DNA of 64,000 bases from Apostichopus japonicus (Eukaryota > Echinodermata > Holothuroidea > Aspidochirotida > Stichopodidae). The stretch lies in assembly GCF_037975245.1 (NCBI RefSeq), contig NC_092581.1:9244303-9308302 (forward strand). Direction: 5' to 3'. This document shows, piece after piece, positions 1-12,299 of the stretch (within the stretch, counting starts at the first letter, position 1; each line of letters starts with the position of its first letter). The notes beneath the pieces are model-generated. The model did no database searches. It saw only the letters and a list, made by a program, of their open reading frames with translations, and had not been told where the DNA came from. A program made the translations under genes and the position numbers.

Positions 1-218
1 ATACACATTATATCACATTTATTTAAATACTGTTTATTGACTAATATAAAAAATAAAAAAAAGTTAAAATGAAATGAACTTATCCCATTACATTTTTCAT
101 CAAAAGCAAAGATGGAAGTATACTTTTATTTATTTCCATCTTCTCATAAGTGATGAGACCCTGATGAATAAAATCAAAGAATAACCTAATTTTTTTTATT
201 CAGCTTGATGAGACTCAC

Positions 219-3200
219 CTGAAATCCATTCTCTACCATGCTACTGACTTTCTCGTAGCAGACTTCATCCATGTCACGCCTCTGCTGCATGGGATTGGTG
301 GATTTGACGCCGATGAACCTCTGACCTAACGGGACCGGCCTAAACCGACCGTCGAAGAAGAACAGTCCCTTGTACGGATTCACCCTCAGGAAGCGGGCCA
401 CATCGACGTAGTTTGGCAGCGTAGCGGAGAGGCCAATGATACGAATCATGTTCTGAGTAGATTCCACCTGATCGAAGAAAGGAAAAAGAATTGGTGTGAC
501 TTGTCACCTGACTAGAGACGTTTCCTGGGTCAACAACGATGATGAACTAAAGGTATGAAAATGAAATTATTGAATGGATTTTGCATATTTTGAATCAATA
601 TGTCCAAAGGATTGATTTATAAGACCATGAATAAGAATAAACCCCCACCCCCCTTTTTGCTTCACCCATTCATCAACTAATTTTTCCTCTCCCCCCTCAT
701 TTTCTTCACCCATTCATCAACTCATCTCCCCCTCCAAGTTTCTTCACCCATTCATCAACTCATCTCCCGCCCCCCTATTTTTTTTCACCCATTCAACTCA
801 TCCCCTCTCATTTTTGTCACCCATTTATCAACTAATCTCTTCTCTCCCCCCCCCTCATTTTTCTTCACCCATTCATCAAATCTTCTCCCCCCCCCTATTT
901 TTTTCAGCCATTCATCAACTTATCTCCCCCTCATGTTTTTCACCCATTCATCAACTCATCTCCCCCCTCTCATTTTCCTCACTTATTCATCAACTAATCT
1001 ACCCCCCTCACTTGCTTCACCCATTCATCAACTCATCTCCCCTCCCCCCCCCCCCTCATTTTCTGCACCCATTCATCTACTCATCTCCCAACACTTAATT
1101 GATCATCCTACAATGCTAATCGTACCTGACGGAGTGTCCTTGCCACTATACTCTCGATGACAGCACCTCTGTCATCATGCAAGAGATGAACCTCGTCAAG
1201 GATTATCAGTTTGACGAGTTGAGTGAGGGCGACATCACCAGTGCTCTTCCTAGTGACAACATCCCATTTCTCTGGAGTTGTGACAATCATCTGTAAGGAA
1301 GTGTTCAGAAGAATCATTTTTGGTTATGTTAAAATTGAAGTAACTATGAAGTACTTTGTTCCCTTGAACCAGTTCAATGGTTCATTTTCGAATTCATCTG
1401 TTAAATAAGGAAAATGTTCTTTCCAATTCATAACCAAAACCATTTCATTTAATTACACTTACTATAATAATAATTTACAATATGTAATATTCACCTCATA
1501 AACTACTTCATTGACAGTGAAAAAGTTTGAGTTTTTACTTCGAATAACAAAACAGCTATTAATTGAGCTAAATATGTGATGACAATAACAACTTCTGTCA
1601 CAATTCTTAGATGCAGATTATGGTAACTAACTAATATAAAGTCATGTTAGCAGCTGCCACAAACAGTAGTTAGCTTTTAAGGTAAATCACACTATCATAT
1701 GAATTTACCAGATTGTTTTCATATGCCAAAGATAATTTTAACCCAGAGTGTAAAGCGACATAATATGTTTTGATATCCTCAATTGAACCATCAGAATGTC
1801 ATTTTTAATTTTTTAATTATTTTTTGATTTTTTAATTTCCTTTGAAGAGTTTACCTGAGTTTTTACGATTTCACTCTTCGTGAGCTGCATGTCACCTGTC
1901 ATCTCCTTAACTTGGATCCCGAGAGGGGCGAGGCGGCTCCCAAAATTGCGCACCATTTCTGCCGCTAGTGCCTTCATGGGTGCTACATAAATGATCTGAG
2001 ATGGAGAAAAAACGAAAATTCAACAAATGCTTCTCAGAAACACAATCAAAATTCATCCAGAGGATTATCTCCTGAAGAAGATCCTGCTAGGGACGAAACA
2101 TCTGCTACTGCTAACTATTATGCGTTTACCACAGATAGGGGATTAACAACAGACACAAAAGTGCCCCTGACAGGGCAGAGATAACCGCATTTCGGACTCG
2201 ATCCCCGGGAAAAGTTAGATGTAGACTGACCTTAAAGCTGTCCTTCTTGATGACGCCAGCCTCAATGTGGTGTTTGATCTGGTGTATGATGGTCAACATA
2301 GCGATGTTGGTTTTACCAGCACCAGTAGGGGCACATATCAAGAGATTTTCGTTGGTGTTGTAAGCTGTCTCGAACACCACTGACTGGATACGGTTTAGTT
2401 TCTTCGTCCCTTTGAAAGCCATTTGTCCAATCTTGGAGATAGGTAAAAAAAATCAGTACCAAAGAAAAACAGTCAGTGAAAGTTATTCTATGATAACAAA
2501 CGAATAAAACTTAGCAGAAAACTGACAAATGACCTTATATGAATAATTAAATATGTGCACAGTATTAAGCAGAAAATGTTTATATTTTGCAGCTTCAAAG
2601 AGCACCAGGATTAGCTTCCCATGTCCAAATGACAAGGCAATTTCCTAAATTGTAAATAAAAAATATTACCATGCTTTCATTCAAATTAATTGTCTTATCT
2701 GCTAGAGATTGATTTGAAATAAATTCATTTCTAAATAAAGTTAAACAGATAGTCAAATTTAGGTACTGCCTTTAGAAATTGCCCTGACTTTTCTTCTTAC
2801 TCTGGGGTTTTCTCATCTTTTTCTTAGTTGTAAGATTCTTTTCTAAAATTTCTATTGCTAGAACATTAATATTTTCGTTCTTGAAAATGTTCAATTTTGA
2901 ATACCACATATTTTGAGGTATGTTAGTACATAAAAAGCATGAATTTCCAGTTGAAAACTTTTAGTTTTTTTCTGTATTATGCCTGAGAGCAGAGACATAC
3001 CTCATCCAATGATGCAATAGGTATCAGTTCCTGACCGACATCCAGTGGGGCAGCTGAGGCCGGAGGTAAATGGACCTCCTCGTACAGCTTTTCCTGCTTC
3101 TGTTGAAAACCGACTGGAAGAGATATCTAGAGAAAGGGAGAAACCATAGCTTGATAAACAGGACAAAACTCACAGGGAAATTGTCAAATATGAAATTTCT

Positions 3201-6200
3201 TTAGCGGCAATTTCCTTGCTCTCTCTTTCTATTTATGTCTGTTCATGATGGAATTAAACACACATTAACAGCAAACTGGAAAATGTCAAAGTTTTAGTCT
3301 TCAACCTTACTAATAGAGCTGACACTGGACTAGTAAAGTTAATAACATATGTTGTTATGGGAATTGAGTATCAAATGAAAAATTTAGTTGCTCTTTCTCT
3401 CTCTATACATATACATATATTCATATATGTACATATAAATTAGGAGAACATCATAACTCAAACTGTTCAAGAGTTCAAACACCCTTTTACAGCAAACTGG
3501 AAAATTCCAAAATTGTCGACTTCAATCTCACTATTCAAAATCACACTGGACTAGTAAAGTTGATTGCATATGTTGTTATGGAACTATGAAACAACATTCA
3601 AAAATTTAATAAAGATATTAAATGAACAATCTACAAAGAAGACCTAGTGGCTTCGGTCTATCCATATCTAAAGAAAATATCCCATCTCTGACAAATACTA
3701 TTAAAAGAATTTTGTTGACGAACCTTTGCTCCCGCCACGAAGGATGATGCCCTTTGTGCCTCGGCCATGGCATCAAAGACAAACGGATAGCGTTCATACT
3801 GAGGACCCCTCCGTCGAGGATGCTTGAAAAGTGGTTCACTCTTGGCATCTTGTAAGGCAAACTCTCTAAAGGGACAAGAAAGACGGATTAAGATGCCTGC
3901 AAATATGAAATACTGTGTGTCTGTGGTGGAGGGGGTAGAGTGGGGGTGGGGTGGGGTGGGAGGGGAGGGGGTGGGTTGGTAGGGATGCTTGAAAAGTGGT
4001 TCGCTCTTGGCATCTTGCAAGGCAAACTCTCTAGAGGCACAAGAAAGACGGATTAAGATGCCTGCAAATATGAAATACTGTGTGTCTGTGGTGGAGGGAG
4101 TAGAGTGGGGGTGGGGTGGGAGGGCAGGGGTGGGGTGGTAGGGATGCTTGAAGAGTGGTTTATTCTTGGCATCTTGTAAGGCAAACTCTCTAGAGGCACA
4201 AGAAAGATGGATTAAGATGCCTGCAAATATGAAATACTGTGTGTCTGTGGGGGAGGGAGTAGAGTGTGGGTGGGGTGGGGTGGGGTGGGAGGGGAGGGGG
4301 TGGGTTGGTAGGAATGCTTGAAGAGTGGTTTATTCTTGGAATCTTGTAAGGCAAACTCTCTAGAGGCACAAGAAAGACGGATTAAGATGCCTGCAAATAT
4401 GAAATACTGTGTGTCTGTGGGGAGGGGGTAGGTTGGGATGGGTGTGGGGTGAGGTAGGAGGGGGTGAGGTGGTAGGGATGCTTGAAAAGTGGTTCCCTCT
4501 TGGCATCTTGTAAGGCAAACTCTCCAGAGGCACAAGAAAGACGGATTAAGATGCCTGCAAATATGAAATACTGTGTCTGTGGGGGAGGAGGTTGGTGGAG
4601 GTGGGGTGGGGTGGGGTAGGAGGGGGTGAGGTGGTAGGGATGCTTGAAAAGTGGTTCGTACTTGGCATCTTGTAAGGCAAACTTTCTAGAGGCACAAGAA
4701 AATGTAATATCAATCTCTTTAGTTTATTATTAAATTGTTGGAAGAGATGCACCAACCTACATGAAGGAAAGACGGATTAAGATGCCTGCAAATATGAAGT
4801 ACTTTGTGTCTGTGGGGGAGGGGGTAGGGTGGAGGTGGGGAGGGGTGGGAGGGGGTGTTGTGTATCATAATCATCTCTATCAAAGAACATAACCATGAAG
4901 GTTAATTTCACTATCTCGTTAAAGGTGACCTCTGAACTTTGGTATTCACACAACAAGATTTGTTGGAACTTCTTCTATCATATAATTTACCTTAATTCAA
5001 CTAGTCATTTATGTCACACTTCTTGAAATATGTCTTGAGTACTATCTAACCTTTGAAGCCTGAGGTAGTCCGCATCAAACTCCGTCTCACCATTTCCATT
5101 CTCTTGCCTGGTGGACTTCCCTTCACGACGAGCCAACTTCTTTTCCTCTCTCCTTATCTGCTTAGCCAATTCTTTCTCCTTTACAGACTGAAGCAAAACA
5201 TGGAAGGATCAAATTAAATTCAACATCTATCCAATTTGTAACCTCAACATTTAAAGAATGTTACCCCGCAAAAAGTCAGACAAATAAAACTAGCAGTCCT
5301 GCAGTTATACAATTGCAGTTTTAAAACAAAGAATGTACTGAGAATTCCTATTGCTAGCAACTTTAAAACATCTCAAATCTATTCCAAAATCTTATATAGT
5401 GTACTGCCTCTTATTAAGAGGCAGTACACTATATAAGGCTCTTACATACAACCCATAAAGCCTGCAGTTATGCAATTGCAGTAAACAAAGAACGTGCTGA
5501 GAATTCCTGTTGCTAGCAACTTTAAAACATCTCAAATCTTTTCCAAAATGTTATACAGTGTACTGCCTCTTACCTACAACCCCTACAGCAAAACACTGCT
5601 ACTATACCTTCCAAATATACGGCCATTGGATCTAATGTACGCTATTGTAAACAATCAATAAACACTTTCTGTTTCTTGCTTGTGGCACAGAGGAAAAATA
5701 TCAAATATCAAAAAGGTGCAACACCAGAGGGGATTGTTCAAGATAACAAACAGCAAGGGTACAAGGGCAGATGATAGTCAAATGGGGAGGAACTTGTAAG
5801 GATTAGAGAACACTGGTGTATATGCAGGCTTCCTAAATGTTAATCCTTGCAAACTGTTAATGCACAAGTGGTCCTGACAGCTAACATTGTCAAAAGGGGA
5901 GTCTATTTTTTCTACCATCAATAATATCTAAATGAAAATAAAAATAAAATAAAACTGTTAGCAAACTGCTTATCCACTAGCCTGTGTAAGAGAATGTGTA
6001 AAAGTAAGTTGGCTGGACAATTCGATCCTAGCAGGATCTTCTTCAAAGACTAAATGACAAGTAACAGAAGGGACAAAAACACTCACAGAATACAGACAGG
6101 TTAAATGAGCATGGTGAACACAAATAGATAGATGTAAGGGGATTAGTAGACAAGGGATGGAGAGAAGAAAGAAAGAAACCAGCAGGGGAAGAGGTTATTA

Positions 6201-9200
6201 TCAATAATATCTATATACTTTCCAGCAGAAGCAGAGCAAATACTATTCTTACAGTAGGTGCAAGGTAAGGTACTCTCCAAACCATTTTATAAGTAAATTG
6301 TCCATTAAAAACCTAAAAAGGCCCAACTTACTATCGTGATGACTTACCTGTATGGTAACTTGACTTCCATAAGTGGGTGTTTTGTTACCTTTATCCATCT
6401 TATGATCTTTGGAGGAAATATGAAACACAAGAAAAACTAATGAGACCCACAATAACTTTATTATAATTAAGGGGGGGGGGGGAATTCCCACAGAAACCAT
6501 TCGGTGCTTACTGGTAAAAATTTCAAATAATATCATTCTTTCAAAACCATACATAACATAGAGTAAAAAATTTTAAAAATCCATCAGAACCGTTTCTGTG
6601 CTTAAAGGGGCTTGACAGGTTTGAAATAATTCTCACAGGCTGAATTTTACTTCAATCTTAAGTTTTTCCCATGGGAAAATAAGTGATAACAGAAGCTCTA
6701 TATACCTACAACTATTGGCTGAGAGTGTAACATTGAAGTAATGTTCAATTCATAATACGGAAAGAATTTAACATTGCTTGTTAATCTTTACATCTTTACT
6801 ATCCCAAAAAGGAGGTTGGAATTCAACCAGAGCAGGCTACTTTCCATAACTTCACCCTTGATTATTGACCAATTATTAAGAACTGGGGGCAGAATTGCTA
6901 TTTTCAAATAGTAATAACTAAATATTGTCAACTGGAAATATTCATTTTTCTGAATAGGGTAACAGAACAACTTGTTGTTCTTTTATAATGTTCATTGCTC
7001 TTAGTAATGAATGTTGCATAATTAAGTGAGTCACTTGGTTGGAAAATGATTTTTTTTTTATGTAAAACTGCAACCAGCTACAACACCTTTCCTTCAAATG
7101 TGTTCTTTTCTCTAGCCTATCCATGAATACTTTCAAATCACTTTGAGGTTTATCAAGCAATATTTCTGCCTCTGACTTATACTACATTTCAAGAGCTACA
7201 TACTCCTAAAATGTATGTTCCATTAATGACAGAAAGGTTCATCACATAAACTTTTAATAGATTACAACATGACAAGAAAAGACAGCAAATTGTCCATGAG
7301 TTTAAATATTTATCTACATACGTACATCATTAGTCTAAAATTACAATACAAAGTACTGTGTAGCTGAAAACAATATGTTTATTTCTGCTCAACTTTAATA
7401 TCCAAGCCTACAGGTAAAAGACTCATTACCTTACTTTGGTAATAATCTTAGTTTAGTTTATCAAATTCCAGATTCAGAAGCCATACATTGGCTCCTATAT
7501 TCTTCAACATTTTCCATATGACGGACAGACTTTGGTCTTACCTGTAATCCTGGCAAATGCCTCTCCTCTATGAGCAGCAGAGGTGATATCCGAACGATGT
7601 TTTAGGACCATCTCAATCAGCTCAAAACACTCAAAGCCAAGTAAATCGAAAAGCTACAAAGAAATAGAATAAATCTTGTTTAAAGATAGAAAAAGTTTGA
7701 CAGTAAAAGTTTAAACATGATGGCAAATAAAGTTGATGTGGGGTCCATTTAAAATGGAATTTTCAAATTCCATTTACTGTACATTATCCTGCAAAATAGA
7801 ACAAGACTTTTTTTCAATAATTGGTCTCATTCTCGATGAGGTATTTGGTGAAAATCTAGATTTGTACTATCATCAGTCCTGACTGGCCATATACTGTATT
7901 GGTCAGATTTATTAGCATTCTCCTAAATGCACTGACTGTACAAATTATTGCAAGACACCAATAATAAATTGTCTAATCAGACAATTAAATTGCTCAATGA
8001 TGAGAGTATGATGCCAATGTTGGAATGTTTACACTTAGTAATTATCTGAACGGCTCAATGTCAGATGCACTGTTGCTTCATCAGGAAAGTCTGTGATTAA
8101 CAGAAGGAGTACAATCGACGAGGGTTCATGTAATGCAGCTGTTCATCAGACTTATTACTCAAATAATGACAGACCTTCCCAATGTCAATCCTTAACAGAT
8201 TTACATTTGGAGTTGACAAATTGTTGCACAGAAATGCAGAGTGCGGAGGAGGGGGGAGACGGGAGGGGGGAGGTGGGAGGAGAGCTCAAATTTAGCAATT
8301 CAATCTACAGTACATCTCACAGATGTAGCAAAGTGTGGTGTCTCTGTACCTATAAAACTTATTAGTGATATATATCTTCGCGAACCCTGTGCTTTGTCAT
8401 TGTTTAATTCAAGTTTATTAAATCATTCAATTTTATTATAAAAAATATTTTGCCAGGAACGGAACAAGTACTTGATAAACAAGAGCTTAGTTTCTTCCAT
8501 ATTTTGCAGCAATACAAATCAACTTTAATTATTCCCACTATGGTAGTTTTTGTATTTGATATACATGTGGCAAACAGTGGTTATCTGTAGCACACATCGT
8601 CAACACACATCATCAACATTTCCTCACTCACCTCATTCTGCAACTCATCATTAGATTTACTGGATTTCAACTCGGTGATGAGAGTGATACAGAGGGCCTC
8701 GACAGAGAGCCCAAGGCTTTTGGAACCTGAGAGACCCACAGCGTTCTCAACTTCCTTCCGTAGCCAACTCAAATTGTTGTTGGATCCATCAGATGTCTCT
8801 TTGCTGTTCGGTTCGACAGCAACGTTACCGTTGTTTGCATAAGAAAAATCTAATTCCCAGTGTGAGATTTCCTGACCGATTGGCTCAAACACTTGATCGT
8901 TGTCCACATTCAGAGGTTTCGTCTCGTGCGAAAACTTGATAGATTCTCCAAACTCTTTTTCGACTCTCTCCTCCATGGATTTCAGGATTTCAGACAGCGA
9001 CCCTTTCGGCAACTGGGCTATAACTTTGCTCAGGATACTAAAAAACTCATCAACGACAAATCTTGACACGGAACCAAACTGCGCTCCGAACTGGCGAATT
9101 TCTTGATGAGTGACCTCGTCGCAGTTATGCAATATACAGATGGCTGTACAAGCTGCGTGTTCTACTACCTCCATGGGCGACTCTTCACCAACTTTAAAAG

Positions 9201-9879
9201 AGAATTTTAACGGTTGACTGAGTTGTAATAGAAGAATAATTTCTAATTAAAAAGTTGCATTTGTAAGAATGAATCTCTTGTAGCATAAGAACTGGAAACT
9301 CTCTGTTTTTCAAATACTTCTGAACTGATTTTCTCTGTGACATTTTAGTGGACCTTGCTCTTTTCGGAATTCATGTCTTTGAATGATTTTTTTACAACCA
9401 ACTTTTGTCTTCTTAATTTTCCATTCTTATATACACCTTATAGTAATTATTAATTGTTACCAACAGCAATTTTGAGCTATTTGACAACTTCAAAGTAGTC
9501 TTGGCACCCTATCTCTAAGTTATATTAAAATGACAGATAAAAAACGGAGTTGAACAATTTGCAAAATCACTCATGGAGTAAGTTAGTGTTCAAATTACTC
9601 CACTACACATGAAAAGGTCAAGAGCTGGGACCTACCAAGTCCAGAGGCACAGTTTATTATATCTCGCAAGAGTTTCTTGGTGGCACCACCATTGTCACTT
9701 TTTTTCTGGATGGAAGTTTCCAGTCTCCTCCAGGTGAGACCTTTCTCTGCCTTTCGTACCATCTGCCGCCTGCCTTTATCGATGAGACTGATTTCATTCT
9801 CCTCATCTTGTTCAGAGTTTGTTGTGCGGGTCACACCTCCATACGTCCGCAAAGTCCCAGTAAGGCGAGGTAATGTCAT
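219..9879 (-). CDS. ASCC3: ASCC3 helicase, N-terminal part (11 exons, runs off left edge)
   Basis: Activating signal cointegrator 1 complex subunit 3, a Ski2-like 3'-5' helicase. In animals it works with ASCC1/2 in alkylation repair and in splitting collided ribosomes. Coding exons in transcript order: 9636-9879 (ATG at 9879), 8632-9191, 7542-7653, 6348-6406, 5051-5187, 3724-3865, 3001-3126, 2231-2431, 1855-1995, 1126-1290, 219-467. All have AG/GT borders and matching phases, giving 712 codons. The start [11 protein letters not shown] resembles the vertebrate N-terminus. Residues ~330-365 are a charged stretch of the family. Walker A APTGAGKT lies at ~494-501, the DEVH box at ~606-609 and SAT motif III at ~643-645, so this is the first RecA cassette. 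The second cassette and Sec63 units lie beyond the window. Several introns carry tandem repeats, one of which copies the exon 3724-3865 acceptor. Exon borders are inferred by eye. Confidence 0.96.
650..1090. repeat. Pyrimidine-rich ~40-bp minisatellite in ASCC3 intron
   Basis: About eleven imperfect copies of a unit of the form CACCCATTCATCAACTCATC, followed by a variable C run and CTCATTTT. The C runs vary from 4 to 13. The array starts about 35 nt after the ASCC3 donor at 1126/1125 in transcript direction. The transcript therefore carries purine-rich GGGGGAGATGAG repeats right after the 5' splice site. Reading frames across it are repeat artefacts. Confidence 0.9.
3819..4858. repeat. Tandem array (~160-170 bp unit) that copies an ASCC3 3' splice site and exon start
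   Basis: Six copies begin near 3819, 3982, 4141, 4312, 4476 and 4637. Each holds, in transcript order, an intron piece, an acceptor (CCTCTAG or variant), about 45 nt of coding sequence for [16 protein letters not shown]-like residues, then a G-rich stretch on the plus strand (GGGGTGGGGTGGGAGGGG). The copy at 3819-3865 belongs to the true exon 3724-3865. The others lie in the upstream intron. Copy 4 has lost the acceptor AG (CTCTGG), and copy 5 has a ~60-bp segment absent from the others. Distances between acceptors 3865, 4030 and 4189 are 165 and 159 nt, both multiples of three. Confidence 0.93.
5298..5575. repeat. Diverged ~116-bp direct duplication in ASCC3 intron
   Basis: Two copies (about 5298-5414 and 5460-5575) share GAGAATTCCT, TGCTAGCAACTTTAAAACAT and TGTACTGCCTCTTA in the same order. 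The first copy ends in a near-perfect palindrome listed separately. No gene signal is present. Confidence 0.85.
5391..5437. repeat. 47-bp perfect palindrome (23-bp arms, 1-nt centre)
   Basis: The left arm 5391-5413 starts CTTATATAGTGTACTGCCTC. The right arm 5415-5437 is its exact reverse complement and ends CACTATATAAG. The single T at 5414 is the centre. It lies at the end of the first copy of a direct duplication, and the second copy has only one arm (TTATACAGTGTACTGCC). Confidence 0.95.
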
Positions 9880-10084
9880 TGTGGCAGTTAACTTTCAAAA
9901 CTCAGTGACTACTCTGTCTGAAGAAAGAAAACAATCTTTAGCAATGATTAATGCTACTAAGTATGAATACAGCAAGTAAAGCACAAACCCAAAGTTTATC
10001 ATTGTTGGTCTGAATGTGATCTAGAGATAACTGTCATACAAATTCCCCACACAGCTACCAAGAAAATGTTATTCAATTTGAGAG

Positions 10085-10330
10085 ATATAACAGATTTAAT
10101 GTCTTTTAACACACACAAGGTTGAGACTTGATAAATATATGATATCATCGAGCCAAATGTTCTTCACTTACTTATGTTTTTCTTTATATATTACAATGAT
10201 TATTTTCTGTAATTGCCAGGGTATTTGCAAATGCTGAATCTTAAATGTTGAAGAGCTGTTTGCATGACCTAATGATGCCATTTGTTTCAGGGTCAACACT
10301 TTTGTTGACTTCATTTCTTGTGGTCCCTTG
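10085..10330. repeat. Diverged dispersed repeat, copy 1
   Basis: This shares an ordered series of words (GAGACTTGAT, TATGATATCATCGA, AAATGT, TATTACAAT, TTTGCAAAT, CTGAATCT) with 19120-19330. It is an old dispersed repeat in ASCC3 intron 1. No terminal repeats or coding capacity were seen. The rest of that intron (9918-12117) is AT-rich with a short (TA)n near 10530 and nothing else identifiable. Confidence 0.55.
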
Positions 10331-12117
10331 TAGTTGATAAAAAAAAAACTTAATTTTTCTCTAGTGTTTCAACGTGCAGCAATACATGTACATAACGTTA
10401 CCATGAAAAACAAATGCTTACATCATTTCCCAACCTTTACCAAGCAGTTTCTTGGCATTTCATTACAAAATTTACATCCCATTTCATTTACTATGATACT
10501 ATACTATACTACACTATATATACTTATACATATATATATATATACACTGATACTTAACTACTAAAGATATTAATTCATCTAACATTCAATGATCATCCAA
10601 ATGAATGCATGTAAGATGTCTGGCTAAACTAGGCCACATCTGTCTTGAGAGCACAAAAGTGGGCAATGCCATATGATGATGTATTTTTTTGAGATATGAA
10701 ACATATCTTGTAACATTAGCATAATACATTGATGACACCTTTGTTGGGATGTTACCTTATATATAAATACAACTGTTGATGCTTGATCCCATTTTCACAT
10801 TTTATAAAAAATAAAAAGGGAACAAGTTTGTTTGCTTTCAGTGAAGCTCAAGGCGTGTCATTAATTGCTTTGCTTTACGGAAGTGAACCATTGAACTATG
10901 TTATTGTTTCATTTTCAAATTTATTTCAGATTAAAAAAATCAGCAATCTTTAAATTAAAATTATTTAAATGGAGATTTAAATCACTATTTAAAGTTGACT
11001 CATTACCTTCTTTTGATGCATCTAACAGTCAATTAGATATGGGGCGGTAATTTTTTGTTTTCCACTTATTGGATTTGTTCAAAATTTCACAAGTTGTTAT
11101 CGACATCATTTTTCTGTTTTTCTTTCCAAAGATATATTTTTCCTGATTTGAATCTTTTACAGAGAGAAAACACATAGGCCTATCCAGAAATTAATGAATA
11201 TAGGAATGTATCACATTTTTCTTTCCCACATTTATGTAGCATCTTCCAATATGTGTAGAAGTTTAAAGGTCTAAGTCAATATGAGCTCACCTATGGCAAC
11301 TTGACTTAAATGGCAAGAAAGCTAATCTTGCTGTCAGCAAATGGTAGGGGCCCGATGGCAATAGCTGTTGCGTCGACTCTGTACATTCGAATTTATTTGA
11401 GCCTTGAAGAAGGTTTAAGTGCATAAGGAATATCAAACTTTTGATTCTGTACCAAATCCTGTTATAACAAATCCAATGTCAGACAAACATGTCATAAGTC
11501 AGAGACAGGACGCAATACCAGATAGAAGACATCGCACTGAATTGCCAAACATCTGGCCACCTTCATAATACTTCCCACTGCTAGGACTCTATGGAATACA
11601 AACTGCTATAGATTAGACTCCATTGGTGTAAATTTTACAAGTCACTCAGGCTAACATTTTGAAGTAACAAGTGCACAGTTTAGCCTAGTTTGAATAAATG
11701 CCACATATGTTCCCATATCATTAAGAAATAAGAACAGCAGAAAATATAGACGCCACATTAGTAATGTCTTATACAATTTGTTACATTAAATTGTGATATC
11801 ATTTGTCAGTCTTGCCTCAGAAATTGGCCGGTGCACATTCTTCTTGCATATAATTTAGGCCTACCAATTAGTACTGGCCTAGCGCAATTAGGTTTGTTAC
11901 TGAAATAGGCCTAGGCCCGAGTCTATATCTATTCTAACACGTAACGTTAGGCTAGTGTAGGCCTAAATTATTCATGGTTGAAGTTGGAAATCATCTATAA
12001 ACAATTTGCATTTGCAACTAGCCTACTTAGAACTTGTGAAATGAAAAGATTACAACCGTAAAGCCAATAACGAGCTCATAGTTTACAAGCTGGGCCTATA
12101 GTTTAGTTGGGCTTTAC

Positions 12118-12245
12118 CTGTCAACATCTTGCCTACTTCGCGTGTACCGTGAAGTATAGCCTGGACTGTCCGGATTGCGCAACCAGTTGCAAGCATTGAC
12201 AGACCGGTGTTACGAAGAGACAAACGTACGGTGGTGCTTAAGAGA
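12118..12245 (-). other. ASCC3: Probable ASCC3 5' UTR exon and promoter-proximal region
   Basis: The first coding exon of ASCC3 has a good acceptor at 9917/9918 (pyrimidine tract then AG), 38 nt upstream of the ATG, so a noncoding leader exon must exist. On the minus strand a donor-like GACAG|GTAAAG occurs at 12118/12117, in locally GC-richer DNA containing CGCG and ACCGTGAAG words, which suits a leader exon. The upstream limit is a guess and no TATA box is evident. Intron 1 would be about 2.2 kb (9918-12117). Confidence 0.4.
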
Positions 12246-12299
12246 CAGTGCCAATAACTGAGGGAACAAGATTATAATTTTGACGCGACAATTTAAACC

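Noticed and set aside
814-1160. Ser/Pro/His-rich open frames
   Set aside because: Translation of the pyrimidine minisatellite in an ASCC3 intron, antisense to the gene.
4212-4755. Minus-strand open frames rich in Pro/Thr
   Set aside because: Read-through of the ASCC3 junction array. They resemble the exon start only because the exon edge was copied. The two units nearest the exon are reported as possible alternative acceptors, not as a gene.
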